Assembly: GCA_030606465.1 (NCBI GenBank)
Contig: JAUWGL010000034.1
Span: 1-7,733, forward strand
Direction of reading: 5' to 3'
Length of the DNA stretch: 7,733 bases
Source: Thermoplasmata archaeon
GTDB lineage: Archaea > Thermoplasmatota > E2 > DHVEG-1
In this document: positions 1 through 5,943 of the stretch, piece by piece
How positions within the stretch are numbered: the first letter of the stretch is position 1
Layout of the letters: every line of letters begins with the position of its first letter
Notes under the pieces: model-generated
What the model saw: the letters and a program-made list of their open reading frames with translations, nothing else
What the model was told of the DNA's origin: nothing
Databases searched by the model: none
Made by a program: the position numbers and the translations under genes

Positions 1-35
1 ATTATCAAGACGCAACAAAATATTTTCTCCATCAT
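1..35 (-). CDS. possible 5' end of a gene running off the left edge
   Basis: Two consecutive ATG codons (35-33 and 32-30) open a minus-strand frame that stays open to the window edge and reads MMEKIFCCVLI. A GTGGTGGT stretch a few bases upstream could serve as a weak ribosome site, and a TATA-like box lies about 42 bases upstream. The residues are hydrophobic after one acidic and one basic position, as in the start of a signal peptide or membrane segment. Eleven codons are too few to name a family or to exclude chance. The support is the combination of start, ribosome site and box, not the protein. Confidence 0.25.
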   Translation of the reverse strand, partial: MMEKIFCCVLI

Positions 36-73
36 TTTTTACCACCACTAAGTTATACTTTGACTGCTAAGAT

Positions 74-81
74 ATTTAAAT
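74..81 (-). promoter_or_regulatory. TATA-like box before the left-edge gene
   Basis: The minus strand reads ATTTAAAT inside CATTTAAATATC, close to the archaeal TATA consensus. Transcription would be expected to begin about 26 bases downstream, near position 51, which leaves a leader of about 16 bases before the ATG at 35. AT-rich surroundings make chance boxes common. Confidence 0.35.
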
Positions 82-94
82 GTTTTGTGATAGA

Positions 95-109
95 TTGTCA
101 AAATGACAA
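95..109. promoter_or_regulatory. perfect 15-bp dyad, possible operator
   Basis: TTGTCA-AAA-TGACAA is an exact 6-3-6 inverted repeat lying just upstream of the TATA-like box at 74-81. Dyads of this size near archaeal promoters are typical binding sites of dimeric helix-turn-helix regulators, and an upstream position would suit an activator. No regulator gene is present in the window, so the assignment rests on symmetry and position only. Confidence 0.3.
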
Positions 110-158
110 AATATCCTCAACACTGTAATTCCTCCTAAACAAAAGATACGAGAGAGTG

Positions 159-180
159 GAATCAAGAAGTTTCTCGATTC
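159..180 (-). terminator. hairpin downstream of the helical-protein gene
   Basis: A 22-bp imperfect palindrome pairs GAATC with GATTC and AGAA with TTCT, with one mismatch, 39 bases past the stop codon of the gene that ends at 219. It could form the 3' end of that transcript. No long T run follows directly on the minus strand, so it is not a classical archaeal oligo-T terminator. Confidence 0.25.
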
Positions 181-218
181 AACTCAAATTCCAAATTTTT
201 ATTATATCAAAACAGAGG

Positions 219-1427
219 TTACTCAGATAATATATGATAAAGGCCAAGAATACTACAGATATTATGCTGAACATAATCAATTCTAATATCATAACATGTC
301 AGAGATTCATGGAACCCACCAATTGCACGCTGTGAATCTGGCAAATCAGCAACATTATTAGATGTAAACTGAGTTCTAAGTTGAAACCCAACACCTAATA
401 TAGTTGCGTTAAGAATACGTAATGCTGTATCACTATCACCAAAATCAACTGCAAGATGATATGCTGCAATAAGCCCCTCGGAACGTGTAGCAGTCGGAGT
501 AGAACGAGGGGGCGTATAATAACTACCTAACCACTCAGGATACTTAGGTTCTCTGTTAACTCCATCTCGTTGTTTATACATAATGGACTCAGCAATTCTC
601 ATACTCTGATTAAGATATAACTGATTAGCTCTATACCTATAAAGCTCATTAAGAGCCATCAACAACCAATGATCATGAGTCAAATCATTAGTTGAAATAT
701 CTGCATCTCTAACATTAATAAGACACTGAGCACCTTTCTCAGCTACATCAAGCCATGTTTCATTACCATCTAATGAATATAATCTACAAAGAGCAAGTAA
801 GGCCTCACCAGGATAATACTGCGAAACAAAATCTGAGGTAACCCCTGTAGAATAATAACGTTTACAAATAAACTCCCCAGAATCCTTCTGAGATTGCTTG
901 ATATATTTTGTTAAATCCTGCATAATTAACAGATATTTACTGTCATCAGTAACCTTGGCATACTCTGCTAGAGCAATAACAGCAAGAGCATTACCACCTA
1001 GCTTAATTGCATCATCATATACAATACAGCTAGCATTATCATACTCCACTGAAAATGATAAAAGATACTCAATTGCCTTTTCAGAAGCAGACAATAGTTG
1101 ATCATCCTTTACAGTATCATAAAGCTGTAACATAGAATAAATTGTGCCTGCATGTCTGAGCATATTATAACTACTGCTCTCCCAATCATGCGATGCGTTA
1201 TATTCATAGACAAAACTACCATCTTCATTTGTAACACTAACTAAATAATCACCTGCTATTTTCACAGAATCTAAAAGTTCTTCAGATGAAATATCCTTAT
1301 TTAGTTCTTCAGATGAAATATCCTCAATTTTTTCTGAATCTGATTGAAATACTAGATATAAACCAGCTAATGACAAAATACAAACAATAAAGATTATAAT
1401 TATTTCACTAAGCGTCTTTCGCTCCAT
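219..1427 (-). CDS. membrane-anchored, extracellular all-helical (alpha/alpha-toroid-like) protein of unknown function
   Basis: The 402-residue protein begins with MERK and one hydrophobic helix (about residues 8-28). An acidic linker follows, then about 350 residues of repeated amphipathic helix pairs. This fits a single-span protein with its bulk outside the cell. Visible signatures are NEDGSF, LRHAGTIYSMLQLY, GGNALAVIALAEYAK, YPGEALLALCRLY, HDHWLLMALNELY, SEGLIAAYHLA and a C-terminal RIDYVQHN. The repeated 'ALxxLY...gD..yL..A' pattern resembles alpha/alpha toroids such as AGE-type epimerases and six-hairpin glycosidases; membership in any of these is inference. His, Glu and Asp in RHA, HDHW, SEG and DYVQH are candidate active-site residues. 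A sugar or cell-surface polymer substrate would fit the fold but nothing shows it. The linker contains a duplicated DISSEEL unit. The ATG at 1427 is chosen because the membrane helix starts right after it; only a weak GGA lies upstream. Confidence 0.85.
   Translation of the reverse strand: MERKTLSEIIIIFIVCILSLAGLYLVFQSDSEKIEDISSEELNKDISSEELLDSVKIAGDYLVSVTNEDGSFVYEYNASHDWESSSYNMLRHAGTIYSMLQLYDTVKDDQLLSASEKAIEYLLSFSVEYDNASCIVYDDAIKLGGNALAVIALAEYAKVTDDSKYLLIMQDLTKYIKQSQKDSGEFICKRYYSTGVTSDFVSQYYPGEALLALCRLYSLDGNETWLDVAEKGAQCLINVRDADISTNDLTHDHWLLMALNELYRYRANQLYLNQSMRIAESIMYKQRDGVNREPKYPEWLGSYYTPPRSTPTATRSEGLIAAYHLAVDFGDSDTALRILNATILGVGFQLRTQFTSNNVADLPDSQRAIGGFHESLTCYDIRIDYVQHNICSILGLYHILSE
1276..1329. 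repeat. 27-bp in-frame tandem duplication
   Basis: Positions 1276-1302 and 1303-1329 match at 25 of 27 bases, including an identical stretch of 22. The unit is nine codons and sits in the linker between membrane helix and folded domain, giving two DISSEEL copies. Near identity suggests recent slippage or duplication that lengthens the stalk without shifting the frame. Confidence 0.8.
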
Positions 1428-1460
1428 TGTTTATTCCATAGATAAAATTGTATTTACTTG

Positions 1461-1470
1461 CTATATATCT
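1461..1470 (-). promoter_or_regulatory. TATA-like box of the helical-protein gene
   Basis: The minus strand reads AGATATATAG, centred about 38 bases before the ATG at 1427. A start of transcription 26 bases downstream would leave a leader of roughly 12 bases. A second AT-rich candidate (GTAAATA near 1451-1457) would make the message leaderless. Neither can be preferred with certainty. Confidence 0.35.
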
Positions 1471-1579
1471 TTCTATAAAAAAATATGTAATTAGAAAACA
1501 ATAAGTTAACGTGTTAAAGAGACAATAATACAATAAACAAACAATACCTAATGTAAAACCTCCTCCTTGGTAAGATCTA

Positions 1580-1595
1580 TTTTTGATATCAAAAA
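1580..1595. promoter_or_regulatory. 16-bp perfect palindrome in a divergent intergenic region
   Basis: TTTTTGATATCAAAAA is fully self-complementary and lies near the middle of the 306-bp gap between the divergently transcribed helical-protein gene and asnS. The rest of the gap is very AT-rich and shows no RNA gene. It contains an AGGAGGAGG motif on the minus strand (about 1559-1567) with no convincing gene behind it, and a weak A/T hairpin at 1651-1675. The palindrome could be a regulator site shared by both promoters, but an A/T-run palindrome in such DNA may be chance. Confidence 0.25.
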
Positions 1596-1689
1596 CAAAT
1601 TTTTTTCATATTAAAAACTAAATCAAAATGAATTAAACCTACAAAACCAAGAAAAAATCTTCATCATCTTTTTTCTAATTACCGTAACC

Positions 1690-1697
1690 CATATATG
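1690..1697 (+). promoter_or_regulatory. TATA-like box of asnS
   Basis: CATATATG is centred about 40 bases before the chosen asnS start at 1734. A start of transcription near 1720 leaves a short leader that holds the GTGAT ribosome site at 1722-1726. The spacing agrees with an archaeal promoter. Confidence 0.4.
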
Positions 1698-1733
1698 CTA
1701 CAATTATTATCTCATTGATGAGTGATACTATTT

Positions 1734-3044
1734 ATGTCTAAAACAAGTTGGACAAAAATAAAAGAAATATTAGATGGAAAAAAAACCGATAAAACTGCTA
1801 ATCTAAGAGGATGGATACATCGTACTCGTAGCAGTGGAAACATCGTATTCATTGTAATAAGAGATGTCACTGGTATCATGCAGGCTACTGTTAAGAAAGG
1901 TAATCTCCCCGATAACGAATTTGAAGATGCAAAAAAAACATTAATAGAATCCTCAGTAGAGCTGAAAGGCCTCGTTAAAAAAGATAAACGTGCGCCAGGT
2001 GGATATGAACTTCAAATAACTAATTTCCAGGTTATTCATTTTGCAGAGCCGTTTCCCATTGTAAAAGATCAAAGCCCAGAGTTTCTACTTGACCAGCGAC
2101 ATCTATGGCTTCGTTCACAAAAACTAACCTCAATTTTTAAAATCAGATCCACAGTTGTAGGCACAATCCACAAATTTTTCAGAGAAAACGGTTACTACGA
2201 ATTTGACGCTCCGGTTCTTCAACCAAATCAATGCGAGGGTGGTTCCACATTGTTTGAAGTAAAATATTATGATAACAAAACATATCTTTCTCAATCCTGG
2301 CAGCTTTATGCTGAAGCAGCTGTTTTTGCTCTTGAGAAAATATACAACATGGGACCAACGTTTCGTGCTGAGAAATCAAAAACGTCTAGGCATCTCTCAG
2401 AGTTTTGGATGGCTGAGATGGAAGCAGCATGGATGGATCTTCATGATGTTACAAAGGTTGCCAAAGAGGAAATCAGGTTTATACTCAAAGAAGTTCTAAA
2501 ATATAATAAGCATGATCTAGGAATTTTAGGGCAAGACATCAAAAAATTAGAAAAAATAATGAAATCAGAGTTTCCAACTATAACTTATACAAAAGCTCTT
2601 GAGATACTCAAGGAAAAAGAAAATTTAGACGTTGAATGGGGTAAGGATCTTAGAACTATTGAGGAAAATAAGCTTATGGATCATTTTGATACACCTGTGG
2701 TTGTTACTAATTACCCAGTTGAGATAATGGCGTTTTACAAACCCAAAGATCCAAAGGATCCAAAAACCGCATTATGTTTTGACATGCTTGCGCCAGGGGG
2801 ATATGGTGAATTAATCGGTGGTTCTCAAAGAGGTCTTGATATTAAAGATATGACCAAACGACTTGAAGCAATGGGTGAAAACGTTGAAAACTATAAATGG
2901 TATTTTGATCTAAGGCGTTTTGGTTCTGTTCCACATTCAGGTTATGGTCTTGGTGTTGAACGTGTTGTTGCATGGATTTGTGGCATCGATAATATTAAAG
3001 ATGCAATCCCGTTTCCCAGAACTATTTTAAGATTTAGACCATAG
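1734..3044 (+). CDS. asnS: asparaginyl-tRNA synthetase
   Basis: This cytoplasmic class II synthetase joins asparagine to tRNA-Asn using ATP. From the ATG at 1734 it is 436 residues, the usual length for archaeal AsnRS. Residues 1-105 form the anticodon-binding OB fold (LRGWIHRTRSSGNIVFIVIRD at its core). The catalytic domain follows: motif 1 region about 148-166, motif 2 at 210-233 (FRAEKSKTSRHLSEFW) and motif 3 at 413-424 (GYGLGVERVVAW). The tail IPFPRTILRFRP and the YLSQSWQLYAEAA stretch match archaeal AsnRS better than AspRS. The frame is also open from a GTG at 1722, but that GTG is part of a GTGAT ribosome site spaced correctly for the ATG at 1734, so the later start is preferred. Direct charging of tRNA-Asn means the cell need not rely on transamidation for this amino acid. 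A probable acylphosphatase gene follows after 12 bases. Confidence 0.96.
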   Translation: MSKTSWTKIKEILDGKKTDKTANLRGWIHRTRSSGNIVFIVIRDVTGIMQATVKKGNLPDNEFEDAKKTLIESSVELKGLVKKDKRAPGGYELQITNFQVIHFAEPFPIVKDQSPEFLLDQRHLWLRSQKLTSIFKIRSTVVGTIHKFFRENGYYEFDAPVLQPNQCEGGSTLFEVKYYDNKTYLSQSWQLYAEAAVFALEKIYNMGPTFRAEKSKTSRHLSEFWMAEMEAAWMDLHDVTKVAKEEIRFILKEVLKYNKHDLGILGQDIKKLEKIMKSEFPTITYTKALEILKEKENLDVEWGKDLRTIEENKLMDHFDTPVVVTNYPVEIMAFYKPKDPKDPKTALCFDMLAPGGYGELIGGSQRGLDIKDMTKRLEAMGENVENYKWYFDLRRFGSVPHSGYGLGVERVVAWICGIDNIKDAIPFPRTILRFRP

Positions 3045-3056
3045 GTGAAACATTGG

Positions 3057-3332
3057 ATGAAATCAAATGTACATGTGATTATTTCTGGTAGAGTTCAAGG
3101 AGTATGGTTTCGAGCTAATACTAGACAAAAAGCTGAACAACTCGGTGTGACCGGCTGGGTTAGAAACACCCATGATGGATGTGTTGAAGCAATTTTTGAA
3201 GGAGAAGAAAACTGTGTTGAAGAGATGCTTGAATGGTGTAATCATGGTCCACCACTTGCAAAGGTTGAAAATGTTGAAATAAAAAAACAGAATCCAACAA
3301 ATGGTTTTGATGGTTTTTCTATAAAATACTAA
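3057..3332 (+). CDS. acylphosphatase
   Basis: This small cytoplasmic enzyme hydrolyses carboxyl-phosphate bonds in acyl phosphates. From the ATG at 3057 it is 91 residues, the normal acylphosphatase size. The signature GRVQGVWFR holds the phosphate-binding Arg19, and GWVRNTHDG holds the catalytic Asn37; the C-terminus GFDGFSIKY is also typical. A GTG at 3045 directly after the asnS stop would add four residues. However, AGGTGA at 3043-3048 is a good ribosome site eight bases before the ATG, so 3057 is chosen. The site overlaps the asnS stop codon, pointing to co-transcription with asnS. A functional link between the two enzymes is not obvious; the pairing may simply be economical packing. The family is usually called acyP, but I leave the symbol open for an archaeon. 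Confidence 0.93.
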   Translation: MKSNVHVIISGRVQGVWFRANTRQKAEQLGVTGWVRNTHDGCVEAIFEGEENCVEEMLEWCNHGPPLAKVENVEIKKQNPTNGFDGFSIKY

Positions 3333-3337
3333 TATTA

Positions 3338-3361
3338 TTTTTTGTTTGGTTTTTCCCAAAC
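3338..3361 (+). terminator. probable terminator of the asnS-acylphosphatase unit
   Basis: A run of six T (3338-3343) begins five bases after the acylphosphatase stop. It is followed by the inverted repeat GTTTGG/CCAAAC (3344-3349 and 3356-3361) around a T-rich loop. Archaeal RNA polymerase stops at oligo-T on the coding strand, so the T run is the relevant part; the hairpin may protect the 3' end. Confidence 0.5.
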
Positions 3362-3371
3362 GTTTTCAAAC

Positions 3372-3381
3372 TTTTTATATA
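3372..3381 (+). promoter_or_regulatory. TATA box of the serpin gene
   Basis: TTTTTATATA is a strong match to archaeal TATA boxes and is centred about 47 bases before the serpin ATG at 3424. Transcription would start near 3403, within a tandem ACTAGTT-ACTAGTT (3396-3409), leaving a leader of about 20 bases that contains GTGAT at 3415-3419. This suggests the serpin is expressed separately from asnS. Confidence 0.5.
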
Positions 3382-3423
3382 CTTGTTAACAGCATACTAG
3401 TTACTAGTTATTTAGTGATTGTT

Positions 3424-4698
3424 ATGCAAAAATTAGGAATATTAGCAATAGGTGTTAGTTGTTTGATTGTTGCAGCAGGAGCTTTATCAGTACTTTATTC
3501 TCAAGAATCGGGAGAAGATGAATCAGTTACTAAAGCTCAAGTTCGTTTTGCAGATGAGTCTAATGCAACTGCTGGAAGTGTTAATACATTAGTCGACTCA
3601 TTAAATGATTTTTCATTTGAATTCTACAACAAGCTATTGGAAGGAGATGATGGTAATATTTTCTTTTCGCCGTATAGTATATTTGTTGCTCTTTCAATGG
3701 CTTATGAAGGTGCAGCTGGAAATACTGCAGATGAAATGCAAAATATCCTAAACATTTTACAAAACGACTCAGTAACACAATCCTCATTCGGCAGAATTTA
3801 TAATCTTTTAAATCAAAATCAGAATGGTTACACAATTAATACTGCAAATGCTTTCTGGACACATCAAGATTACCAGTTTTTAAATTCGTACTTAAAATTA
3901 CTTGAAAACTATTACATGGCAGAAGCAAACGTGTTAGATTTCTCCAAAAACGTAGAAGCAGCAGAAATGATTAATACATGGATTGAAGAACAAACAAACG
4001 ATAAAATAAAAGACATGATCAAATCGGATATGTTATCGGATATTACCAAGCTTGTTTTAACTAATGCTATTTATTTTAAGGGATTATGGGAAAAACAGTT
4101 TGACCCTGATGCTACTTATGAAACAGATTTTGAAATAACAAATGACCAAACAGTAAAGATAGATATGATGAGTTATACAGGTGATGATTCCACATTTAAT
4201 TATACAGAAACAGAAGACTTACAAATTTTAGAATTACAATATCAAGGCAATGATTTATCAATGATTATTCTTCTTCCAAGAGAAAACAATATATCAATTG
4301 CTGAATCTGCATTAAATGCTAAAAATCTGACAAACTGGAGAAACGATTTAGAAGAAAATGAAATCATTGTTAAAATTCCAAAGTTCAAATTTAAAACTGA
4401 ATACACCTTGAATGATGTTTTAAAAAACATGGGAATGAACGATGCATTTAGTCCTGGTGCTGCTGATTTTTCAAAAATGGATAGAACAAGAGATTTATTC
4501 ATTAGTAAAGTTCTTCATAAAGCATTTATTGAAGTCAACGAAGAAGGAACAGAAGCAGCAGCAGCCACCGCAATTGTTATGGAACTCGGCGTAGCAATGT
4601 CAACTGAGTTCAATGCAGATCATCCGTTTCTGTTCTTAATTCAGCATAAAGAAACAGGTACAATATTATTTTTAGGAAAAGTAACGGATCCATCATAA
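3424..4698 (+). CDS. exported or membrane-anchored inhibitory serpin
   Basis: Serpins are suicide inhibitors that trap serine (sometimes cysteine) proteases after cleavage of an exposed loop. The 424-residue protein has an N-terminal hydrophobic segment (about 4-24, after MQK), so it is exported or anchored outside the cell. The serpin fold starts near residue 52 (LNDFSFEFYNKLL, then NIFFSPYSIFVALSMAYEGAAGNTADEM) and ends with FNADHPFLFLIQHKETGTILFLGKV. The hinge EEGTEAAAAT (373-382) has the small-residue pattern of working inhibitors. The reactive bond falls at Gly389 or Val390, depending on whether one counts from the hinge or from the ADHPF end; this predicts elastase- or subtilisin-like targets rather than trypsin-like ones. 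The only cysteine is in the hydrophobic segment. The frame is open upstream to 3346, but that stretch carries the promoter, so the ATG at 3424 with GTGAT just before it is the start. The gene converges with the minus-strand block. Confidence 0.95.
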   Translation: MQKLGILAIGVSCLIVAAGALSVLYSQESGEDESVTKAQVRFADESNATAGSVNTLVDSLNDFSFEFYNKLLEGDDGNIFFSPYSIFVALSMAYEGAAGNTADEMQNILNILQNDSVTQSSFGRIYNLLNQNQNGYTINTANAFWTHQDYQFLNSYLKLLENYYMAEANVLDFSKNVEAAEMINTWIEEQTNDKIKDMIKSDMLSDITKLVLTNAIYFKGLWEKQFDPDATYETDFEITNDQTVKIDMMSYTGDDSTFNYTETEDLQILELQYQGNDLSMIILLPRENNISIAESALNAKNLTNWRNDLEENEIIVKIPKFKFKTEYTLNDVLKNMGMNDAFSPGAADFSKMDRTRDLFISKVLHKAFIEVNEEGTEAAAATAIVMELGVAMSTEFNADHPFLFLIQHKETGTILFLGKVTDPS

Positions 4699-4717
4699 GA
4701 ATAAATAAAAAAATAAA
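4699..4717 (-). terminator. T-rich end of the coiled-coil/UPF0282 unit
   Basis: Directly after the stop codon at 4718 the minus strand reads TTTATTTTTTTATTTATTC, with one run of seven T. This is what an archaeal oligo-T terminator looks like. It occupies the whole 19-bp gap between the convergent genes. Confidence 0.5.
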
Positions 4718-5017
4718 TCATTCTTTTTCTTTCTTTTTCTTCTTTTTTTCTATTTTTTCTTCTTTCTTCTTTTTTTTCTCTTCAGCTGCTTCCTCTTGAT
4801 GTCTTTTCTCTTTAGCAACTGCTCCCTGTAAAAACCTCATACGTGAGTCCAAAGATCTGATTTTTTCTTCAAAATGTTTCTTTTTAATATTATGCTGTGC
4901 TCTCGTAAGTTTACGGGAATCAAGTTTTACCTTTAAATCATCTATTTTCTCTCTTTCTTTTCCAATTTGTTTTTCTTTTACTTCAATTTTTTTCTGTAAT
5001 CTCTCCAGGAAGCCCAT
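4718..5017 (-). CDS. small charged coiled-coil protein, function unknown
   Basis: The 99-residue protein is almost entirely Lys, Glu, Arg and Asp with heptad-spaced Leu, Ile and Phe, consistent with one long coiled coil (about residues 4-75). It ends in a low-complexity Lys/Glu tail (about 79-99). It has no membrane segment and no cysteine and is probably cytoplasmic. I do not recognise a named family. Structural, scaffold or nucleic-acid-binding roles are possible, but the sequence does not decide. GGGGTGA ahead of the ATG at 5017 is a good ribosome site; it overlaps the end of the UPF0282 gene two bases upstream, so the two genes are surely co-transcribed and probably translationally coupled. 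Composition bias could inflate similarity searches, but the ribosome site and tight spacing support a real gene. Confidence 0.75.
   Translation of the reverse strand: MGFLERLQKKIEVKEKQIGKEREKIDDLKVKLDSRKLTRAQHNIKKKHFEEKIRSLDSRMRFLQGAVAKEKRHQEEAAEEKKKKKEEKIEKKKKKKEKE
4721..4783 (+). terminator. 63-base pyrimidine tract ending serpin transcription
   Basis: The plus strand is pyrimidine except for one A at 4752, with T runs of five to eight, starting 22 bases after the serpin stop. Archaeal polymerase is expected to terminate in such a tract. The same bases encode the Lys/Glu tail of the coiled-coil protein on the other strand, so the terminator and the coding sequence overlap. Confidence 0.5.
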
Positions 5018-5019
5018 GT

Positions 5020-5862
5020 TTATTCACCCCATAGTTCTTTTCTATGTGCTTCAAGGGTATTGTTCTCCTCCCCTAAATATTCTGCGAAAGTTTTCACTTT
5101 TGCTCCACCTGTTTGATACGGCCTAGGAAAACGCTCTTTATATTTTAAATCCCTGAGCAGGTGATGATCAAGGATAATATCACAATCAAGTTTTTCTATT
5201 ATTTCAACCAGGTTATCTGATGCGTCCTCCAGGTTTTTTATACTGAACTTCCAACCCAGAAAAATCGTAGGAGGACCATCCATTATCAAAAGATCAGGTT
5301 TTTGATCAAGGATATAATCTGTAGCATCCCTTGTTACTGGACCTTGGACATCTGATGCATGTAACATTCTTTTCCTTTGGTCATATATGGTCGTCATGAT
5401 TACATAACCAAGTCGTACATTTTCAGGTCCATGGAAAAACGGCGGAGAAAAAACAATTTCTGTATCCCCAATTTTATGTTTTGAATTATCACTATAGATT
5501 AATTCACAAGAATCTTTTATTATTTCTTTAAAATCTGTTCCTCTTTTTTGCTGAGATTTATTGATATTTCTATTTATATCCTTAGCAAATACTTTTTTTC
5601 CCTTGTAGAATGTTTCATCTGGATCATAATGATCATAATGATAATGAGATATCGTAAGTATGTCACATTTTTCAGCGATTTCATGGATTTTTTGTTTTGT
5701 TTTAAACAGTGCTTCTAGTTCTTTTTGATGAGGCGGCAGGCTATATCTTTTTGGTCCTAGAGCAGCTGATGGATCGATTAATATTTTACAGTCTTTGGTT
5801 TCTACAAGGGTTGCCATTGAGCGTATGCCAAGTGAGTCAGATGCTATTGGTGTTACATTCAT
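5020..5862 (-). CDS. UPF0282 family metallo-beta-lactamase-fold hydrolase
   Basis: The 280-residue protein belongs to the MBL superfamily and matches the UPF0282 (COG2248) group found mostly in archaea, predicted hydrolases without an established substrate. Metal-binding residues are visible: HYHYDH (His73, His75, Asp77, His78), His144 in FFHGPENVRLGY, Asp171 in LHASDVQGP and the His233-His234 pair in LDHH. The order and spacing fit a complete two-metal site. The N-terminal strands (IRSMATLVET, KILIDPSAALGP) are typical of the group. The ATG at 5862 is chosen because MNVTPIASDSLGIRSM is the expected start; no strong ribosome site precedes it. The gene overlaps functionally with the coiled-coil gene behind it, whose ribosome site lies in its last codons. 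The nearby DUF504 gene hints at a nucleic-acid substrate, but that is inference. Confidence 0.9.
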   Translation of the reverse strand: MNVTPIASDSLGIRSMATLVETKDCKILIDPSAALGPKRYSLPPHQKELEALFKTKQKIHEIAEKCDILTISHYHYDHYDPDETFYKGKKVFAKDINRNINKSQQKRGTDFKEIIKDSCELIYSDNSKHKIGDTEIVFSPPFFHGPENVRLGYVIMTTIYDQRKRMLHASDVQGPVTRDATDYILDQKPDLLIMDGPPTIFLGWKFSIKNLEDASDNLVEIIEKLDCDIILDHHLLRDLKYKERFPRPYQTGGAKVKTFAEYLGEENNTLEAHRKELWGE

Positions 5863-5922
5863 GTGTTATCATTTCTGGTAGAACTTTTACTGAGATAAAA
5901 ATATTGCCTGTTTTAGAGAATA

Positions 5923-5930
5923 TTATAAAA
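5923..5930 (-). promoter_or_regulatory. TATA-like box of the UPF0282/coiled-coil unit
   Basis: The minus strand reads TTTATAAT in the 79-bp gap before the UPF0282 gene, which would give a leader of about 38 bases. AATATTTTTATC near 5894-5905 is an alternative that would give about 11. Either suggests that the last two genes of the block can be transcribed on their own. Confidence 0.35.
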
Positions 5931-5943
5931 AAATGGTTTTTTT
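5927..5943 (-). terminator. A7/T7 inverted repeat with T run after the DUF504 gene
   Basis: AAAAAAA-TGG-TTTTTTT spans the DUF504 stop codon, so the minus-strand transcript meets seven T about nine bases past the stop. This could end part of the transcription from the upstream pair. It overlaps the TATA-like box of the next unit. Confidence 0.35.

Noticed and set aside
1651..1675. GAAAAAA/TTTTTTC hairpin before asnS
   Set aside because: It is a seven-pair stem of almost only A-T pairs with an 11-base loop; this is expected by chance in this region.
2179..2499. Open frames in other registers inside asnS on both strands
   Set aside because: They are shadows of a strongly conserved gene and have no family resemblance or ribosome sites.
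3346..3423. 26-codon upstream extension of the serpin frame, starting with TTG
   Set aside because: The stretch contains the TATA box, the T-rich terminator region and the ribosome site; the ATG at 3424 leads directly into the export segment.
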